DNA from: Halarcobacter ebronensis
GTDB lineage: Bacteria > Campylobacterota > Campylobacteria > Campylobacterales > Arcobacteraceae
DNA length: 64,000 nt
Direction of reading: 5' to 3'
Assembly (NCBI RefSeq): GCF_013201825.1
Contig: NZ_CP053836.1
Span: forward strand, 2,852,001 to 2,916,000
The notes beneath the pieces are model-generated. The model did not search any database, was not told where the DNA came from, and saw nothing but the letters and a program-made list of their open reading frames with translations. A program made the translations under genes and the position numbers. Shown here one piece after another: positions 45,814-56,302 of the stretch. Every line of letters begins with the position of its first letter. Positions within the stretch are counted from its first letter, which is position 1.

Positions 45814-47700
45814 TTACTCAACTTCTGCATCAATTACGTCGTCATCATCTTTTTTAGCTTTTTGGTTTGGTTGAGCTTCACCTTGAGCACCTTGCTCTTT
45901 TTTATACATAGCTTCTGCTAATTTATGAGATTTTTCAGTTAAAGATTTAACTTTTTCATCAATTTGCTCTTTTGTTGCATTTTCATCTTTTAAAAGTTGT
46001 TCTAAATCTGCTGCTGCATCAATAATAGCTTTTTTCTCATCTTCAGAAACTGCACCTTCGTTCTCTTCTAAAGTTTTTCTTGTACTATGTAATAGTGCAT
46101 CTGCTTGGTTTCTTACTTCAATTAGTTCTTTTTTCTTAGCATCTATCTCTTTATTTGCTTCTGCTTCTTGAACCATTTTTTCAATCTCTTCATCACTTAA
46201 TCCAGATGAACCTGAAATTGTAATTTTATTCTCTTTTCCAGTTCCCTTATCTTTAGCACTTACATTTAAAACACCATTTGCATCAATATCAAATGTTACT
46301 TCAATTTGAGGAACACCTCTTGGAGCTGCTGGAATATCTGAAAGTTCAAACATACCTAAAGATTTATTATCTTTAGCAAACTCTCTCTCCCCTTGAACAA
46401 CATGAATAGAAACAGCTGGTTGATTATCTTCTGCTGTACTAAATACTTGAGATTTTTTAACAGGAATAGTTGTACCTTTTTCAATTAGTTTAGTTGCAAC
46501 TCCACCTAAAGTCTCAATTCCAAGAGATAGTGGTGTAACATCTAGTAAAAGAACATCTTTAACATCCCCTCTTAAAACTCCAGCTTGAACAGCAGCACCA
46601 GCAGCAACAACTTCATCTGGGTTTACACCTTTATTTAAATCTTTTCCAAAAAATTCTTTAACTACTTTATTTGCTTTTGGAAGTCTTGTTGAACCACCAA
46701 CCATAATAACTTCATCAATTTCACTTTTATCTAATCCAGCATCTTTTAATGCAGTTTTGATATGTCCTAAAGTCTCATTAATATAGTGCTCAGTCATTGA
46801 CTCAAATTTTGCTCTTGTTAAAGATTTTACTAAGTGAACAGGTCCTGCACTTCCCATTGAAATAAATGGTAAATTAATCTCTGTTGATTCTGCACTACTT
46901 AACTCTTTTTTAGCATTTTCAGCTGCATCTTTAAGTCTTTGAAGAGCCATTTTGTCATTTTTAATATCAAAGCCATTTTCATCTTTGAACTCTTTTGCTA
47001 ACCAATCAATAATTGCATTATCAAAGTCATCTCCTCCTAAGAATGCATTACCATCAGTTGAAAGTACTTCAAATGTTCCATCACCAATCTCTAAAACAGT
47101 AACGTCAAATGTACCTCCACCTAAATCGTAAACAAGAACTTTTTCTTCACCTTTTTTATCTAAACCATAAGCAAGTGATGCAGCTGTTGGTTCATTAATA
47201 ATTCTTAGTACATTTAGTCCTGCAATTGTTCCTGCTTCTTGAGTAGCTTTTCTTTGTGCATCATTGAAATAAGCTGGAACTGTAATAACTGCATCAGTTA
47301 CAGGAGCACCTAAATACTCCTCTGCATCTGCTTTTAATTTTCCTAAAATTTTAGCTGAAATTTCTTGTGGAGTATAAATTTTTCCTGCAATATCAACAGC
47401 TGCTGCACCATTTCTATTTACAATCTTATATCCAACTTTTGTTTGTGCCTCTTGTGCATTTTTTTCATCCATCATAAGACCCATAATTCTTTTTACAGAA
47501 TATATAGTTTTTTCTGGATTTGTAATTGCTTGTCTTTTTGCTGGATCACCAACTAAAACTTCACCCTTGTCTGTAAAAGCTACAATAGATGGAGTAGTGT
47601 TTTTCCCTTCTTTATTAGGAATAACTTTTGCTTCACCACCTTCATAAACTGCCATACAAGAGTTTGTTGTACCTAAATCTATACCAATAACTTTACTCAT
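45814..47700 (-). CDS. dnaK: Chaperone protein DnaK (Hsp70)
   Basis: I place the start at the ATG at 47700 ([15 protein letters not shown]), which has AAGGAAG upstream; an in-frame ATG 42 bp earlier adds an unlikely 14-residue extension. The 628-residue product has the ATPase motifs [22 protein letters not shown] and [11 protein letters not shown], the substrate domain, and a C-terminal EEVD-like acidic tail [11 protein letters not shown]. It is the third gene of hrcA-grpE-dnaK, separated from grpE by a hairpin-rich 250-bp spacer. Confidence 0.97.
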   Translation of the reverse strand: MSKVIGIDLGTTNSCMAVYEGGEAKVIPNKEGKNTTPSIVAFTDKGEVLVGDPAKRQAITNPEKTIYSVKRIMGLMMDEKNAQEAQTKVGYKIVNRNGAAAVDIAGKIYTPQEISAKILGKLKADAEEYLGAPVTDAVITVPAYFNDAQRKATQEAGTIAGLNVLRIINEPTAASLAYGLDKKGEEKVLVYDLGGGTFDVTVLEIGDGTFEVLSTDGNAFLGGDDFDNAIIDWLAKEFKDENGFDIKNDKMALQRLKDAAENAKKELSSAESTEINLPFISMGSAGPVHLVKSLTRAKFESMTEHYINETLGHIKTALKDAGLDKSEIDEVIMVGGSTRLPKANKVVKEFFGKDLNKGVNPDEVVAAGAAVQAGVLRGDVKDVLLLDVTPLSLGIETLGGVATKLIEKGTTIPVKKSQVFSTAEDNQPAVSIHVVQGEREFAKDNKSLGMFELSDIPAAPRGVPQIEVTFDIDANGVLNVSAKDKGTGKENKITISGSSGLSDEEIEKMVQEAEANKEIDAKKKELIEVRNQADALLHSTRKTLEENEGAVSEDEKKAIIDAAADLEQLLKDENATKEQIDEKVKSLTEKSHKLAEAMYKKEQGAQGEAQPNQKAKKDDDDVIDAEVE

Positions 47701-47739
47701 TTTATTCTTCCTTAATTTTATTTTATAAAATGAAGGGAC

Positions 47740-47885
47740 CATCTTTTTTGATGTTCTTTAGCGGTTGAAATAAATTCAACCTAAGAACCAATCCTAAAGC
47801 ACATGCTTTCGCATGTGTGATTCCCTCATGTTGTTTAACTTAATTGATAGTTTAAAGACATTGCGGTCAGTGATGCTTTGCATCA
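47740..47885 (-). ncRNA. Hairpin-rich spacer between grpE and dnaK, candidate structured RNA or 5' UTR element
   Basis: On the minus strand a row of perfect small hairpins lies in the 252-bp spacer. TGATGC-AAA-GCATCA is at 47885-47871. CACATGC-GAAA-GCATGTG, with a GNRA-type loop, is at 47817-47800. GGTTGAA-TTTAT-TTCAACC is at 47781-47763. CATC-A6-GATG is at 47753-47740. There is no open frame of note. It could be a processing site, an RNA thermosensor for dnaK, or a small RNA. I do not recognise a family. Confidence 0.4.
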
Positions 47886-47952
47886 AATGAATAATTTCTA
47901 AAAATCACTCTTCATTGTTCATTATTATCTATTCATTTATTTGTAAAAAGTT

Positions 47953-48519
47953 TTACTTTTTACAAATAGAAACCATTGCTGGTCTTAGTAATCTATCTTT
48001 AAATTTATAACCTTTTTGTAAAACTTGAACAATCTCTCCATCTTCATGCTCTGCACTATTTACTTGCATAACTGCATTATGGAAATTTGGATCAAACTCA
48101 CCATCAACTTCAACAATTGTAATATTGTGTTTATCAAAAGCACTATAGAAGTTTTTAATTGTAAGTTCAACTCCCTCTTTTAGTTTTGCCAATAGTTCAT
48201 CAGAAGGCATCTCTTTTGCTGCTTCTTCTGCGGCTAAAGCCATCTCTAAAGTATCTATTGGAGCCAAAAGATCTTTTGCAAATTTTTCAGAGGCATAATC
48301 AATAGCTTGATACTTCTCTTTCTCTAATCTTTTTTTAATATTTTCAAAATCAGCGTGAACTCTAAAATATTTATCTTCACTCTCTTTTAGTTTTGCCTCA
48401 AGTTCTGCAATTTTATCTTCAGCAGAAAGTTCTGTAGGCTGAGTATCTTTTGCCTCTTCTTTGCTCTCTTGATTCTCAACTTGTTCTTCTTTGTTTAATT
48501 CTTCTTGTTTTTCACTCAA
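47953..48519 (-). CDS. grpE: Nucleotide exchange factor GrpE
   Basis: A 188-residue co-chaperone of DnaK. A charged Glu-rich coiled-coil N-terminus precedes the GrpE core ([17 protein letters not shown]; then [12 protein letters not shown] and [16 protein letters not shown]). It lies 13 bp after hrcA in the heat-shock operon. Confidence 0.95.
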   Translation of the reverse strand: MSEKQEELNKEEQVENQESKEEAKDTQPTELSAEDKIAELEAKLKESEDKYFRVHADFENIKKRLEKEKYQAIDYASEKFAKDLLAPIDTLEMALAAEEAAKEMPSDELLAKLKEGVELTIKNFYSAFDKHNITIVEVDGEFDPNFHNAVMQVNSAEHEDGEIVQVLQKGYKFKDRLLRPAMVSICKK

Positions 48520-48532
48520 AGTAACTCTCCTA

Positions 48533-49321
48533 TCATATACTTATCTTTTTGTAGAAATATTCATAATCCCTTGACAATTCACCAACTACTAACATTTTTA
48601 CATCCTTGTCCTCAATTTTACAATTGTGACAAATCCCAATATATCCTTCTGGCACTATCTTGTCAAAGTATAAACCCTCTTCAATTGAGTCTAAAATTTT
48701 ACCCTTTAAAAAAGAGTTAATACTCTTTTCATCAAAGTTAAAATGAAGTGCTAACGAAAAAAACTCTTTTGTATTATAGATGTGGAAATTCTTATTTTGT
48801 AGATGTTGACTTACCTTTTCATAAATCTCAAAAGCACCTACTTGTTTAGAGATACTTACAATATGAACTAACTCTAAACCAACCATTTCACTTAAAAATC
48901 TATATAGAGCATCTGTAAATTTAACAGTGATTGAAAAAGTTGAAAACTCTAAAATCATATATCTATTTTCAACATTTAATATATCTTTTAAAACATCTGA
49001 CTTTTGTTCTTGCAAAAAAACAGATAATCCAATATCTTTTGAAAGATATTCAACTGCTTTTTCATCAACAAAATTGAGTTTGAAATTTAATTTTCCACTC
49101 CAATACATTTTCAAGGCTTCAGTTGTAGGAGTTCTTCCTGAACTTACATGCTCTTGAGCAAGAAATCCTTCATCTCCCAACTTTTTAAAGTAACCTCTAA
49201 TAGTTGCGGGTGAATATGTGATATCATACATACTTTTAAGCTGTGAAGAACCAATTGGCTCTAAATGCTCAATATAAGCCTTAATAATAGAATGTAATAG
49301 AAACTCTTTTTTGTCTAACAT
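48533..49321 (-). CDS. hrcA: Heat-shock repressor HrcA
   Basis: About 262 residues from the ATG at 49321; a GTG 9 bp upstream (49330) is a less likely alternative because the AGAGAG ribosome binding site would abut it. The N-terminal winged helix ([25 protein letters not shown], shown in part: [18 protein letters not shown]) and [10 protein letters not shown] are typical. The protein is short compared with Bacillus HrcA (about 340), as is usual in Campylobacterota. It represses its own operon through the CIRCE-like site upstream. Confidence 0.93.
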   Translation of the reverse strand: MLDKKEFLLHSIIKAYIEHLEPIGSSQLKSMYDITYSPATIRGYFKKLGDEGFLAQEHVSSGRTPTTEALKMYWSGKLNFKLNFVDEKAVEYLSKDIGLSVFLQEQKSDVLKDILNVENRYMILEFSTFSITVKFTDALYRFLSEMVGLELVHIVSISKQVGAFEIYEKVSQHLQNKNFHIYNTKEFFSLALHFNFDEKSINSFLKGKILDSIEEGLYFDKIVPEGYIGICHNCKIEDKDVKMLVVGELSRDYEYFYKKISI

Positions 49322-49340
49322 CTTTATCACTCTCTTTAAA

Positions 49341-49367
49341 TTAGCACTTAAAATCTTAAACTGCTAA
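49341..49367 (-). promoter_or_regulatory. CIRCE-like operator upstream of hrcA
   Basis: TTAGCACTT (49341-49349), a 9-bp spacer, then AACTGCTAA (49359-49367). This matches the CIRCE layout TTAGCACTC-N9-GAGTGCTAA with three outer or inner mismatches. It lies 20 bp upstream of the hrcA start, the expected place for autoregulation by HrcA. Confidence 0.82.
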
Positions 49368-49518
49368 AATTATTATACTATATGAGTGACTAAATGTCAA
49401 GTTCTTTTTAGCAAAAGATTTATAAAAGTGCTAAATTTATATTTAATGCCATTTTTTAGGTAGAAAATTAGTCATTATTTCAATTTTTTTATATATAATT
49501 AAAATAAAAAGTTTTGCC

Positions 49519-50460
49519 ATGAAAAAAATTCTTATCTTTATCTTCACTTTTAATTTGTCAATTTTTGGAACTGAGTTTATTACAATTGGAACAGGAAGTG
49601 TTACAGGAACATACTATCCTACTGGTGGTGCAATTTGTAAACTTGTTAATAAATATAAAAAAGAGACTAAGATTAGATGTTCAGTTGAAGCAACTGATGC
49701 TTCTGTATACAATATTATGGCAATAAATGAAGGTGAGCTAGATTTTGGAATTGTACAATCAGATGCAGTTTACCAAGCAATAAATGGAATAGGAAAATTT
49801 AAAAATGCTCCTGTTGAAAAGCTACGATCTGTATTCTCTATTTATACAGAACTTTTTACTTTAGTTACTAGAAAAGACGCAAATATTCACTCAATTGATG
49901 ATATAAAAGGGAAAAGAATAAATATAGGAAATACTGGTTCTGGAAATGAAGCAACTTCTATGACTTTATTAAATGAACTAAATATAAAAACCAGTGATTT
50001 CTCATATGTTGGAAGACTCAAAGCAGGTGAGGCACCAAATGCACTAAGAGATAATTTAATTGATGGATATTTTTATATGGTTGGTCATCCAACTGCAAAT
50101 ATTAAAGATGCAGCAAACTCAACAGATATTGATATAACTCCATTAACTGGCAAAAAGATTGATGCTTTTATAAATAAAAATCCCTACTATATTAAAGGTG
50201 TAATTCCCTCTGGATTATATAAAGGCTTAAATAAAGATGTGCCTACATTTGGAGTAAAAGCAGTATTAGTTACAAGTTCAGATGTAAGTACAAAAGCTGT
50301 TTATACTTTAGTAAAAGCAATTTTAGAGGATTTTGAACATTTTAAAGCGCTTCATCCAGTATATAAATATATTACTAAAGAGTCATTGTTAGAAGGGTTG
50401 AATGCACCACTTCATGATGGTGCATTAAAATATTTTAAAGAGAATAACTTTATAAAATAA
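49519..50460 (+). CDS. TAXI-family periplasmic substrate-binding protein
   Basis: A 313-residue secreted protein. A signal peptide (ILIFIFTFNLSIFG) is followed by FITIGTGSVTGTYYPTGGA, the hallmark of TAXI solute-binding proteins of TRAP transporters, with later GDIDFGIVQSD-like (GELDFGIVQSDAVYQA) and NIGNTGSGNEATS motifs. No TRAP permease is next to it. It is convergent with, and 1 bp from, a two-component pair, so it may feed a sensor rather than a transporter. A start codon at 49519 follows a weak ribosome binding site. Confidence 0.9.
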   Translation: MKKILIFIFTFNLSIFGTEFITIGTGSVTGTYYPTGGAICKLVNKYKKETKIRCSVEATDASVYNIMAINEGELDFGIVQSDAVYQAINGIGKFKNAPVEKLRSVFSIYTELFTLVTRKDANIHSIDDIKGKRINIGNTGSGNEATSMTLLNELNIKTSDFSYVGRLKAGEAPNALRDNLIDGYFYMVGHPTANIKDAANSTDIDITPLTGKKIDAFINKNPYYIKGVIPSGLYKGLNKDVPTFGVKAVLVTSSDVSTKAVYTLVKAILEDFEHFKALHPVYKYITKESLLEGLNAPLHDGALKYFKENNFIK

Positions 50461-51180
50461 CTACTTTTTTAAAGGTTTCTCTATAATATATCCATACCCC
50501 TTGTGAGAGATAACAAAGTCATCATCTTTTACTTTGTCTTTTAATCTTTTCATAACTGTTCTAAAAGCAGAATCATTTGTGTTTATATCATTCCAAACAA
50601 GCTCTTTAAACTTTGTAACAGGAACAACATCTCCAAGATTATCAATTAAAACTTTTAAAATATCTAACTCTTTTTTTGATAGTTTAACGATATTTTCTTC
50701 ATTATAAAGTTTGTCACTATTTTTATTGTAGGTATATCTTTTATTTAAAATAATAAGTTCATTATTATCCTCTTGATTTGAGTTATCAGCTAAAACTTCC
50801 TCTTTAGCTTTTTTTAACATCTCCATCATATTGTCAATATTTAAAGGTTTTACAAAATATCCTAAAACTCTTAAATTAATAAGCTTTAATAGATCATCTT
50901 CATTTTTATGGGCACTAACTATTATAAATCTTTGGTTTGGAACAACTTCTCTTATTTCATCAATCATTGAGATACCATCTTTATTTGGCATTTTTAAATC
51001 AGTTAAAACTAAATCAAAGACTCTTTTTTCTTCGAAATTCTTTTTAAAAGTAGAAGCGCCTTCTTGTCCATCTTTTGCTACGACGACCTCATCAAAAATA
51101 GTATTTAGATAAAATGATAATGTTTTTCTTGCAACATCTTCATCTTCTACTAATAGAACTCTTGTAGAGTAACTCTTCAT
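50461..51180 (-). CDS. Response regulator with winged-helix output
   Basis: A 239-residue regulator. The receiver has acidic pocket EDED near 12-15, Asp61 in LVLTDLKMPNKDG, and Lys in YFVKPLNIDNM. The output is an OmpR-type winged helix (LSKKELDILKVLIDNLGD; DSAFRTVMKRLKDKVKDD). It lies 45 bp downstream of the sensor kinase at 51226 and is its likely partner. Confidence 0.92.
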   Translation of the reverse strand: MKSYSTRVLLVEDEDVARKTLSFYLNTIFDEVVVAKDGQEGASTFKKNFEEKRVFDLVLTDLKMPNKDGISMIDEIREVVPNQRFIIVSAHKNEDDLLKLINLRVLGYFVKPLNIDNMMEMLKKAKEEVLADNSNQEDNNELIILNKRYTYNKNSDKLYNEENIVKLSKKELDILKVLIDNLGDVVPVTKFKELVWNDINTNDSAFRTVMKRLKDKVKDDDFVISHKGYGYIIEKPLKK

Positions 51181-51225
51181 CTGCTTTCCTATTCATAATT
51201 TGCTTTATTATAGCAAAAAATTATT

Positions 51226-53799
51226 TTAAAGTGGTAAAACGATAATAAACATAACTCCGCCATTTATATTTTTTACCAAAATCTCTCCTAACATATTTTT
51301 TTCAATAATTGTTTTTGCCATATAAAGCCCTATTCCAGTTCCTTGAGTTTCAAACTTTGTTGTAAAATATGGTTCAAAAATTCTATCTATTATATTTTCT
51401 GGTATTTCACCACAATTATTTGAAATTTTAATCTCTACACTATCTCTGTTTTTTTCTATATCAACATTTATCCAAGGAGAAAACTCTTTTGTTTTTTTCT
51501 TAATAATTGCTGCATCATTAGCATTATTTAAAATATTCAAAATAACTTGTTGAAACTCATTTTTATAGTTAAATAAAGAGACTTTGTCCCCTTTTATTTT
51601 TAATGATAATTTACTTTTTTCAAGCTGTGTCTCTATTATTTTTGCACAATCTTCAATTGACTCTTTCAAATAGAACCTGATTTTGTCTTTATTTGGCTGA
51701 TAGAAATTTCTAAAGTCATCAATTGTTTGCGACATATACTCAATTTGCAGTTTTGCATCTTTTACTACTTCATCAATATGCTCTTTAGAGAGTGTTCCAT
51801 AACTATCCCTAATAAAATGTACTAAAAGATTGATATTATTTAGAGGTTGTCTCCATTGGTGTGCAATATTTCCAAGCATCTCTCCCATTGCTGCAAGTTT
51901 ACTTTGATGCACTAAAATTCTATCTTTTTGGGTATTTTTCTCCACCTCTTCATTTATTTTCTCTTTTAGTTGCTCTTCTGTTAATTTCATCTGGGTAATA
52001 TCACTTATATAACCATAAAGATGTGTTACATTTCCAAAATCATCTTTTAGAAATATTGTTCTATTAAAAACCCATCTTATCTCACCATTTTTATCTTTTA
52101 CCCTATGGATTTTTGTAAAAGATTTATCATCATTTTTCATAGCCGATTTTAAATCTTCTAATAAAACCTTTGTATCTTCTTCATAAACAAAATCAAAATA
52201 CTTAACTCTTCTTCTTTCAAAATCATCAGGAATATATCCATATGAGTTGATTGATTTAGAGATATATTCAATGGTTAACTCTTCATCATTTTTACATTTA
52301 AAGATTACTATTCTTCCATATTCCACAAGCAAATCTACATATTGTAACTCTTTTGTAAGTTTTTTTCTCTGTTCAATATCCATAGACATCATAAGCATTC
52401 GTTTGTGATTGGCATCATAAAAGGCTTTCCCTCTTACTAATATCCATTTATATTTGTTTGCTTTATTTCTTATTCTATATTCACAAATAAAGTGTTCAGT
52501 TATACCATTTAGATGATTTTCAAACTTTCTTCTAACTTCTAAAACATCATCTTTGTGTATTAAATCAAACCACTCATCTAATTTATTTATATCTCCATCT
52601 TTATAACCAAACATATCTAACCATTTTTTTGAAAAATATATGTGATTACTCTTTAAATCTATATCCCAAAGTCCATCATTAGAGGCAATAATTGCTAATT
52701 CATATCTCTCTTTCCACTTTTTATACATTATATTTTTAGTCTCTAATCTTTTATTGTATCTATAGATGATTTTATTAATAAATTTTGCGAAAAGAGAAGA
52801 TGCAACAACTAAAAACAGCGCAATTAAGGAGATTATGGCAATTGATATTGAGAGTTTTGAATTATATTCATGTTCAATATCAACACTTTTTGAAGCTAAA
52901 AAATTACTTTTTATAGATACTAAAAAGTTATATTTTATAAAATTATAGGTGTTTACACTCTCCTCTTGAATCTCTTTTTGTCTATATTTTTTTAAAATTA
53001 CATTTGAACTATTTAATCTATCTTTTTCCAAAATATATTTTGCATCGAGCTTCTGCCCTTTGTTATAGTAGTTAAAAACATACCCTAAATCATAATCATA
53101 AAACCAAAAATAGCTGTCATTATAATATTTACTTTTTTGTACAATTGAGTTTTGTATAACTCTTCTTGTAGTATCTTTCATATCATCAATTTTAGAAAAA
53201 GCCCCTAAATATAAACCTTGTTTATCCAAAAGTTTAAAGTAACTAAGTCTAATCTTTCTTTTTTGTTTATCAATCCAATAAATAAGATTGTCAACTCCAA
53301 TATAAGAGATATTTCTTAACATATGGTGTCTAAAATTTTTTATCTCCAAGCTTGTATCAGTAATTGATTTTAGATAATCAATAATTTGTATACCATGCAA
53401 AATCTCATCAGAGTCTTTTTTAAAAAGAACAAAATCAAAGCCACTAATCTCTTCAAGTTCTGTTATTTTTTTATTAATTTGTGATTCATCTATTTGTTTA
53501 TCCATATAACTAATAAAACCATACAAAGAGATTACAGCTTCTCTTAAAGAGGTCTCCTCATTGTCAAAAGAGGAACTTGCATTAAATTTTATATCATCAA
53601 TAAATTGATTTAAAATCTTCTCTTTTTGAAAACTATCCTCTTGAATCAAAAGTGAGATTTCATTACTTTTTTTAAATTCTAATGAGAGTATTGTGATTAT
53701 TATTGACAAAACAGCAATTATAAAAACAAAGATTAAGGGTGTAAAGATTAGATGTTTTTTTATATCTGAAAGAGTATAAAATTTTCTATCTTTAAACAT
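51226..53799 (-). CDS. Cache-PAS-PAS sensor histidine kinase
   Basis: An 857-residue kinase with TM1 (about 16-40), a large periplasmic Cache-type region (FWFYDYDLGYVFNYYN), TM2 (about 320-345) and two PAS/PAC units (about 365-490 and 500-610). The core has the phosphoacceptor His near 647 in GNIAHQWRQPLNNINLL. The ATPase boxes are VILNILNNANDAA, IKISNNCGEIPENI and GTGIGLYMAKTIIE. All catalytic elements look functional. Its stop codon abuts the truA start region on the same strand in the downstream direction of a longer operon. Confidence 0.92.
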   Translation of the reverse strand: MFKDRKFYTLSDIKKHLIFTPLIFVFIIAVLSIIITILSLEFKKSNEISLLIQEDSFQKEKILNQFIDDIKFNASSSFDNEETSLREAVISLYGFISYMDKQIDESQINKKITELEEISGFDFVLFKKDSDEILHGIQIIDYLKSITDTSLEIKNFRHHMLRNISYIGVDNLIYWIDKQKRKIRLSYFKLLDKQGLYLGAFSKIDDMKDTTRRVIQNSIVQKSKYYNDSYFWFYDYDLGYVFNYYNKGQKLDAKYILEKDRLNSSNVILKKYRQKEIQEESVNTYNFIKYNFLVSIKSNFLASKSVDIEHEYNSKLSISIAIISLIALFLVVASSLFAKFINKIIYRYNKRLETKNIMYKKWKERYELAIIASNDGLWDIDLKSNHIYFSKKWLDMFGYKDGDINKLDEWFDLIHKDDVLEVRRKFENHLNGITEHFICEYRIRNKANKYKWILVRGKAFYDANHKRMLMMSMDIEQRKKLTKELQYVDLLVEYGRIVIFKCKNDEELTIEYISKSINSYGYIPDDFERRRVKYFDFVYEEDTKVLLEDLKSAMKNDDKSFTKIHRVKDKNGEIRWVFNRTIFLKDDFGNVTHLYGYISDITQMKLTEEQLKEKINEEVEKNTQKDRILVHQSKLAAMGEMLGNIAHQWRQPLNNINLLVHFIRDSYGTLSKEHIDEVVKDAKLQIEYMSQTIDDFRNFYQPNKDKIRFYLKESIEDCAKIIETQLEKSKLSLKIKGDKVSLFNYKNEFQQVILNILNNANDAAIIKKKTKEFSPWINVDIEKNRDSVEIKISNNCGEIPENIIDRIFEPYFTTKFETQGTGIGLYMAKTIIEKNMLGEILVKNINGGVMFIIVLPL

Positions 53800-54521
53800 T
53801 AATAATAAACCTTTGCTAAATATAATCCATATGGTGATGCGGGGGTTTTAAAAACTCTTCTTTTTTTATTTAATTGGTCTTTTAAATCCTCAATTGAAAG
53901 TTTTCCTTCTCCAATTTTTAGTAAAAAACCTACCATCAATCTTATTTGAGAACGAAGATATGAGTTTGCACAAAATCTAAATACATAGATATCTTTATAT
54001 CTATAAAATCTTGCATCGAAAATTTCTCTTACTGTATTCTCTTTATCACTTCCTGTTTTATGAAAATATTCGAAATCATAAATACCTACAAACTCTTTTA
54101 TTGCCTTTTTTATCTCTTCTTCATCAAACTCTTTTTGGCTACATAAATATTTTGAATTAAATGCAGTTAACTCTTTTTTTGTAACTAAATATCTATAAAC
54201 TCTCTTTTTTGCACTAAATCTCGCATGGAAAGTTTCATCAATTTTTACAATATCTTTGATTTTTATGCTTAGAGGAAGTTGTCTATTTAGAGCCTCTTTT
54301 AGTTTTAATAACTCTTCCCAATAAGAAGGAAGATTACAATTGAAAACCTGCCCTGTTGCATGAACATCTCTATCTGTTCTTCCACTTAAAACTATTTTTG
54401 TATCTATATTTAAAGATTTAAATACCTTTTGTAGAGCATCCTCAACACTCAATTTATTTGGCTGTGTTTGACTACCTTGAAAACTAGTTCCATCATAAGA
54501 AATAGTAAACTTGGCATTCAT
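53799..54521 (-). CDS. truA: tRNA pseudouridine(38-40) synthase TruA
   Basis: A 240-residue TruA. The catalytic Asp is in GRTDRDVHATGQVFN, and the family segments KRVYRYLV and RSQIRLMVGFLLKIGEG are present. It modifies the anticodon stem-loop of many tRNAs. Its start is adjacent to the stop of the LptF/G-like gene, and its end overlaps the kinase start by one base. Confidence 0.95.
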   Translation of the reverse strand: MNAKFTISYDGTSFQGSQTQPNKLSVEDALQKVFKSLNIDTKIVLSGRTDRDVHATGQVFNCNLPSYWEELLKLKEALNRQLPLSIKIKDIVKIDETFHARFSAKKRVYRYLVTKKELTAFNSKYLCSQKEFDEEEIKKAIKEFVGIYDFEYFHKTGSDKENTVREIFDARFYRYKDIYVFRFCANSYLRSQIRLMVGFLLKIGEGKLSIEDLKDQLNKKRRVFKTPASPYGLYLAKVYY

Positions 54522-55544
54522 TTAGTACTGCTTTTTTACAAAGTGTTTATATAAAAAGTAAGTAAGAATTAACCATACAAAAGGAACTATATATAGGGCA
54601 TGATAATAAATTGATTTTGATAAGAAATTAATTGTAGTGTAATAAATTACTATAAAAAAAACAGACCATGGAATAGTTTTACTCTTCTCATATCTTGGAT
54701 TATAGTATCCAAAGGCAGCAGTTAAAAAAATTGAAACTAGAGGAAAAATTGATAATAAAATATTAAAGGTAAACTTATCCACATACATGGTTGTTTCAGT
54801 TAAATAAAACATCCAATACTCATAAGCCGTAGTAAAATCAAACCATACATCACTATTTTTTACTCTATTATAAAGAATCATATTTGTATAATCTATTTGG
54901 TTTAACTCATTCTCTTTTATACTAAAAGATTTACCATCAGTTAGTTTAAAACTCAAATCCCCATTATTATTATCCATTACTGCTTTTTTTGCAATTACAA
55001 ATTGATCTTGTTTATCTTCTACTTTTAAAAGTTTTACATCGTGATAATCTTTATCATCTTTCCTATCAATAAAAATAAGCCATGAGCCAAAATTTTGTCC
55101 AAATTCTGAAGCTTTGATATTAAAATTTGCTTCTGCCTTTTTTTTCTCTATAAAATTTTGATTTTCATAGTTTGCTTTGGGCATTAAACCTAAAGAGATA
55201 ATAAGCAATGAAAGAGAGATTAAAAATGTCATAGGGAAAAAAATCTTCAGAATTTTTGTTGGATTTAAACCAAAAGAGGTGATAACTATAAGCTCATATT
55301 CACTTGAAAGTTTTGAAAAAGTAATAGCCATTGAAATAAAAAAAGTTACAGGAAGAGTATAGAAAAGAATAGATGGCACAACATACATATAAAGTATAGA
55401 TAATTCATAAAAATCTATTGTTATTACTGATGTTAATGCTGCTATTTTTACTAAAAATACAATTGATGTGATAAAGTACAAACCAAAAAATATTGGAAAA
55501 AATGTGTTTGAAAATTGTGTATATAAATATTTTTTTAATTTCAA
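54522..55544 (-). CDS. LptF/LptG-family lipopolysaccharide export permease
   Basis: A 340-residue membrane protein with six helices split three and three around a periplasmic beta-jellyroll domain (about 120-255). LPVTFFISMAITFSKLSSEYEL and VITSFGL (here in part) are typical of LptF-like proteins. It is a permease subunit of the LptB2FG exporter that extracts LPS from the inner membrane. LptF or LptG cannot be told apart with certainty. It overlaps the prepilin peptidase gene by 4 bp. Confidence 0.88.
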   Translation of the reverse strand: MKLKKYLYTQFSNTFFPIFFGLYFITSIVFLVKIAALTSVITIDFYELSILYMYVVPSILFYTLPVTFFISMAITFSKLSSEYELIVITSFGLNPTKILKIFFPMTFLISLSLLIISLGLMPKANYENQNFIEKKKAEANFNIKASEFGQNFGSWLIFIDRKDDKDYHDVKLLKVEDKQDQFVIAKKAVMDNNNGDLSFKLTDGKSFSIKENELNQIDYTNMILYNRVKNSDVWFDFTTAYEYWMFYLTETTMYVDKFTFNILLSIFPLVSIFLTAAFGYYNPRYEKSKTIPWSVFFIVIYYTTINFLSKSIYYHALYIVPFVWLILTYFLYKHFVKKQY

Positions 55545-56302
55545 TTAAAAACCCTTGATATATTGAAAAAATATTCAACAATAAACCCTAAAACTAAATA
55601 TGGAATATATGGTGTTTGAATATCTTTTTTTTTGATATTAAAATAGATTGAAGGTATTATAGCAAAAATAGATGATAAAAATATAGCTACAAAAGCCCCT
55701 TTTAATCCTAAAACTACCCCAATTGCCGCTAAGATTGGAAAATCCCCCTCACCTAAAGCTTGTTGTGTTTTTAAACTCTCATCTTTTAATATTTTTGCTT
55801 TTATATTTTGAATATAAAAAGTTATTAAAAAGTTTAAAATAACAAAGGCACCAAGAAGGATACATGAAGCTTTTAGAGCATCTATTAAACTAAATTCCGT
55901 AATAAAAAAAGATAAAAGAAATACTATTAAAAGAAGATAATCTGGAACGGCTTTATATTTAAAATCTATAAAAGACAATACTATCAATGTATAAAAGAAT
56001 ACTAAAGATAAGAATAGATTCAACTCTAAACCTATTTTTAAAAAAAGTGCCAAAGTTAGAAATGCGGATAAAAGTTCAACTACTAAATAGTTTATTGAAA
56101 TACTCTTTTGACAATAAGCACATTTCCCTTTTAAAAAAATATATGAAAATATTGGTATATTATGGTACCAAAATATTTTATGATTACATTTTGGGCAGTA
56201 GCTTCTTGGGAAAACAGCAGACTCTTTTAGGGGTAATCTATTTATTACTACATTTAAAAAAGAGCCTATAAGTGCTCCAAATATAAAACTAAAGAGCGCC
56301 AA
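55541..56302 (-). CDS. Prepilin peptidase (type IV leader peptidase, A24)
   Basis: A 253-residue membrane aspartyl protease. The N-terminal methyltransferase-like domain has two CxxC knuckles (YCPKCNHK and CAYCQKS). The catalytic Asp residues are in SFIDFKYKAVPD and GEGDFPILAAIG. About seven membrane helices are predicted. It cleaves type IV pilin or type II pseudopilin leaders. No pilin genes are in this window. It overlaps uppS by 14 bp. Confidence 0.92.
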   Translation of the reverse strand: MALFSFIFGALIGSFLNVVINRLPLKESAVFPRSYCPKCNHKIFWYHNIPIFSYIFLKGKCAYCQKSISINYLVVELLSAFLTLALFLKIGLELNLFLSLVFFYTLIVLSFIDFKYKAVPDYLLLIVFLLSFFITEFSLIDALKASCILLGAFVILNFLITFYIQNIKAKILKDESLKTQQALGEGDFPILAAIGVVLGLKGAFVAIFLSSIFAIIPSIYFNIKKKDIQTPYIPYLVLGFIVEYFFNISRVFN

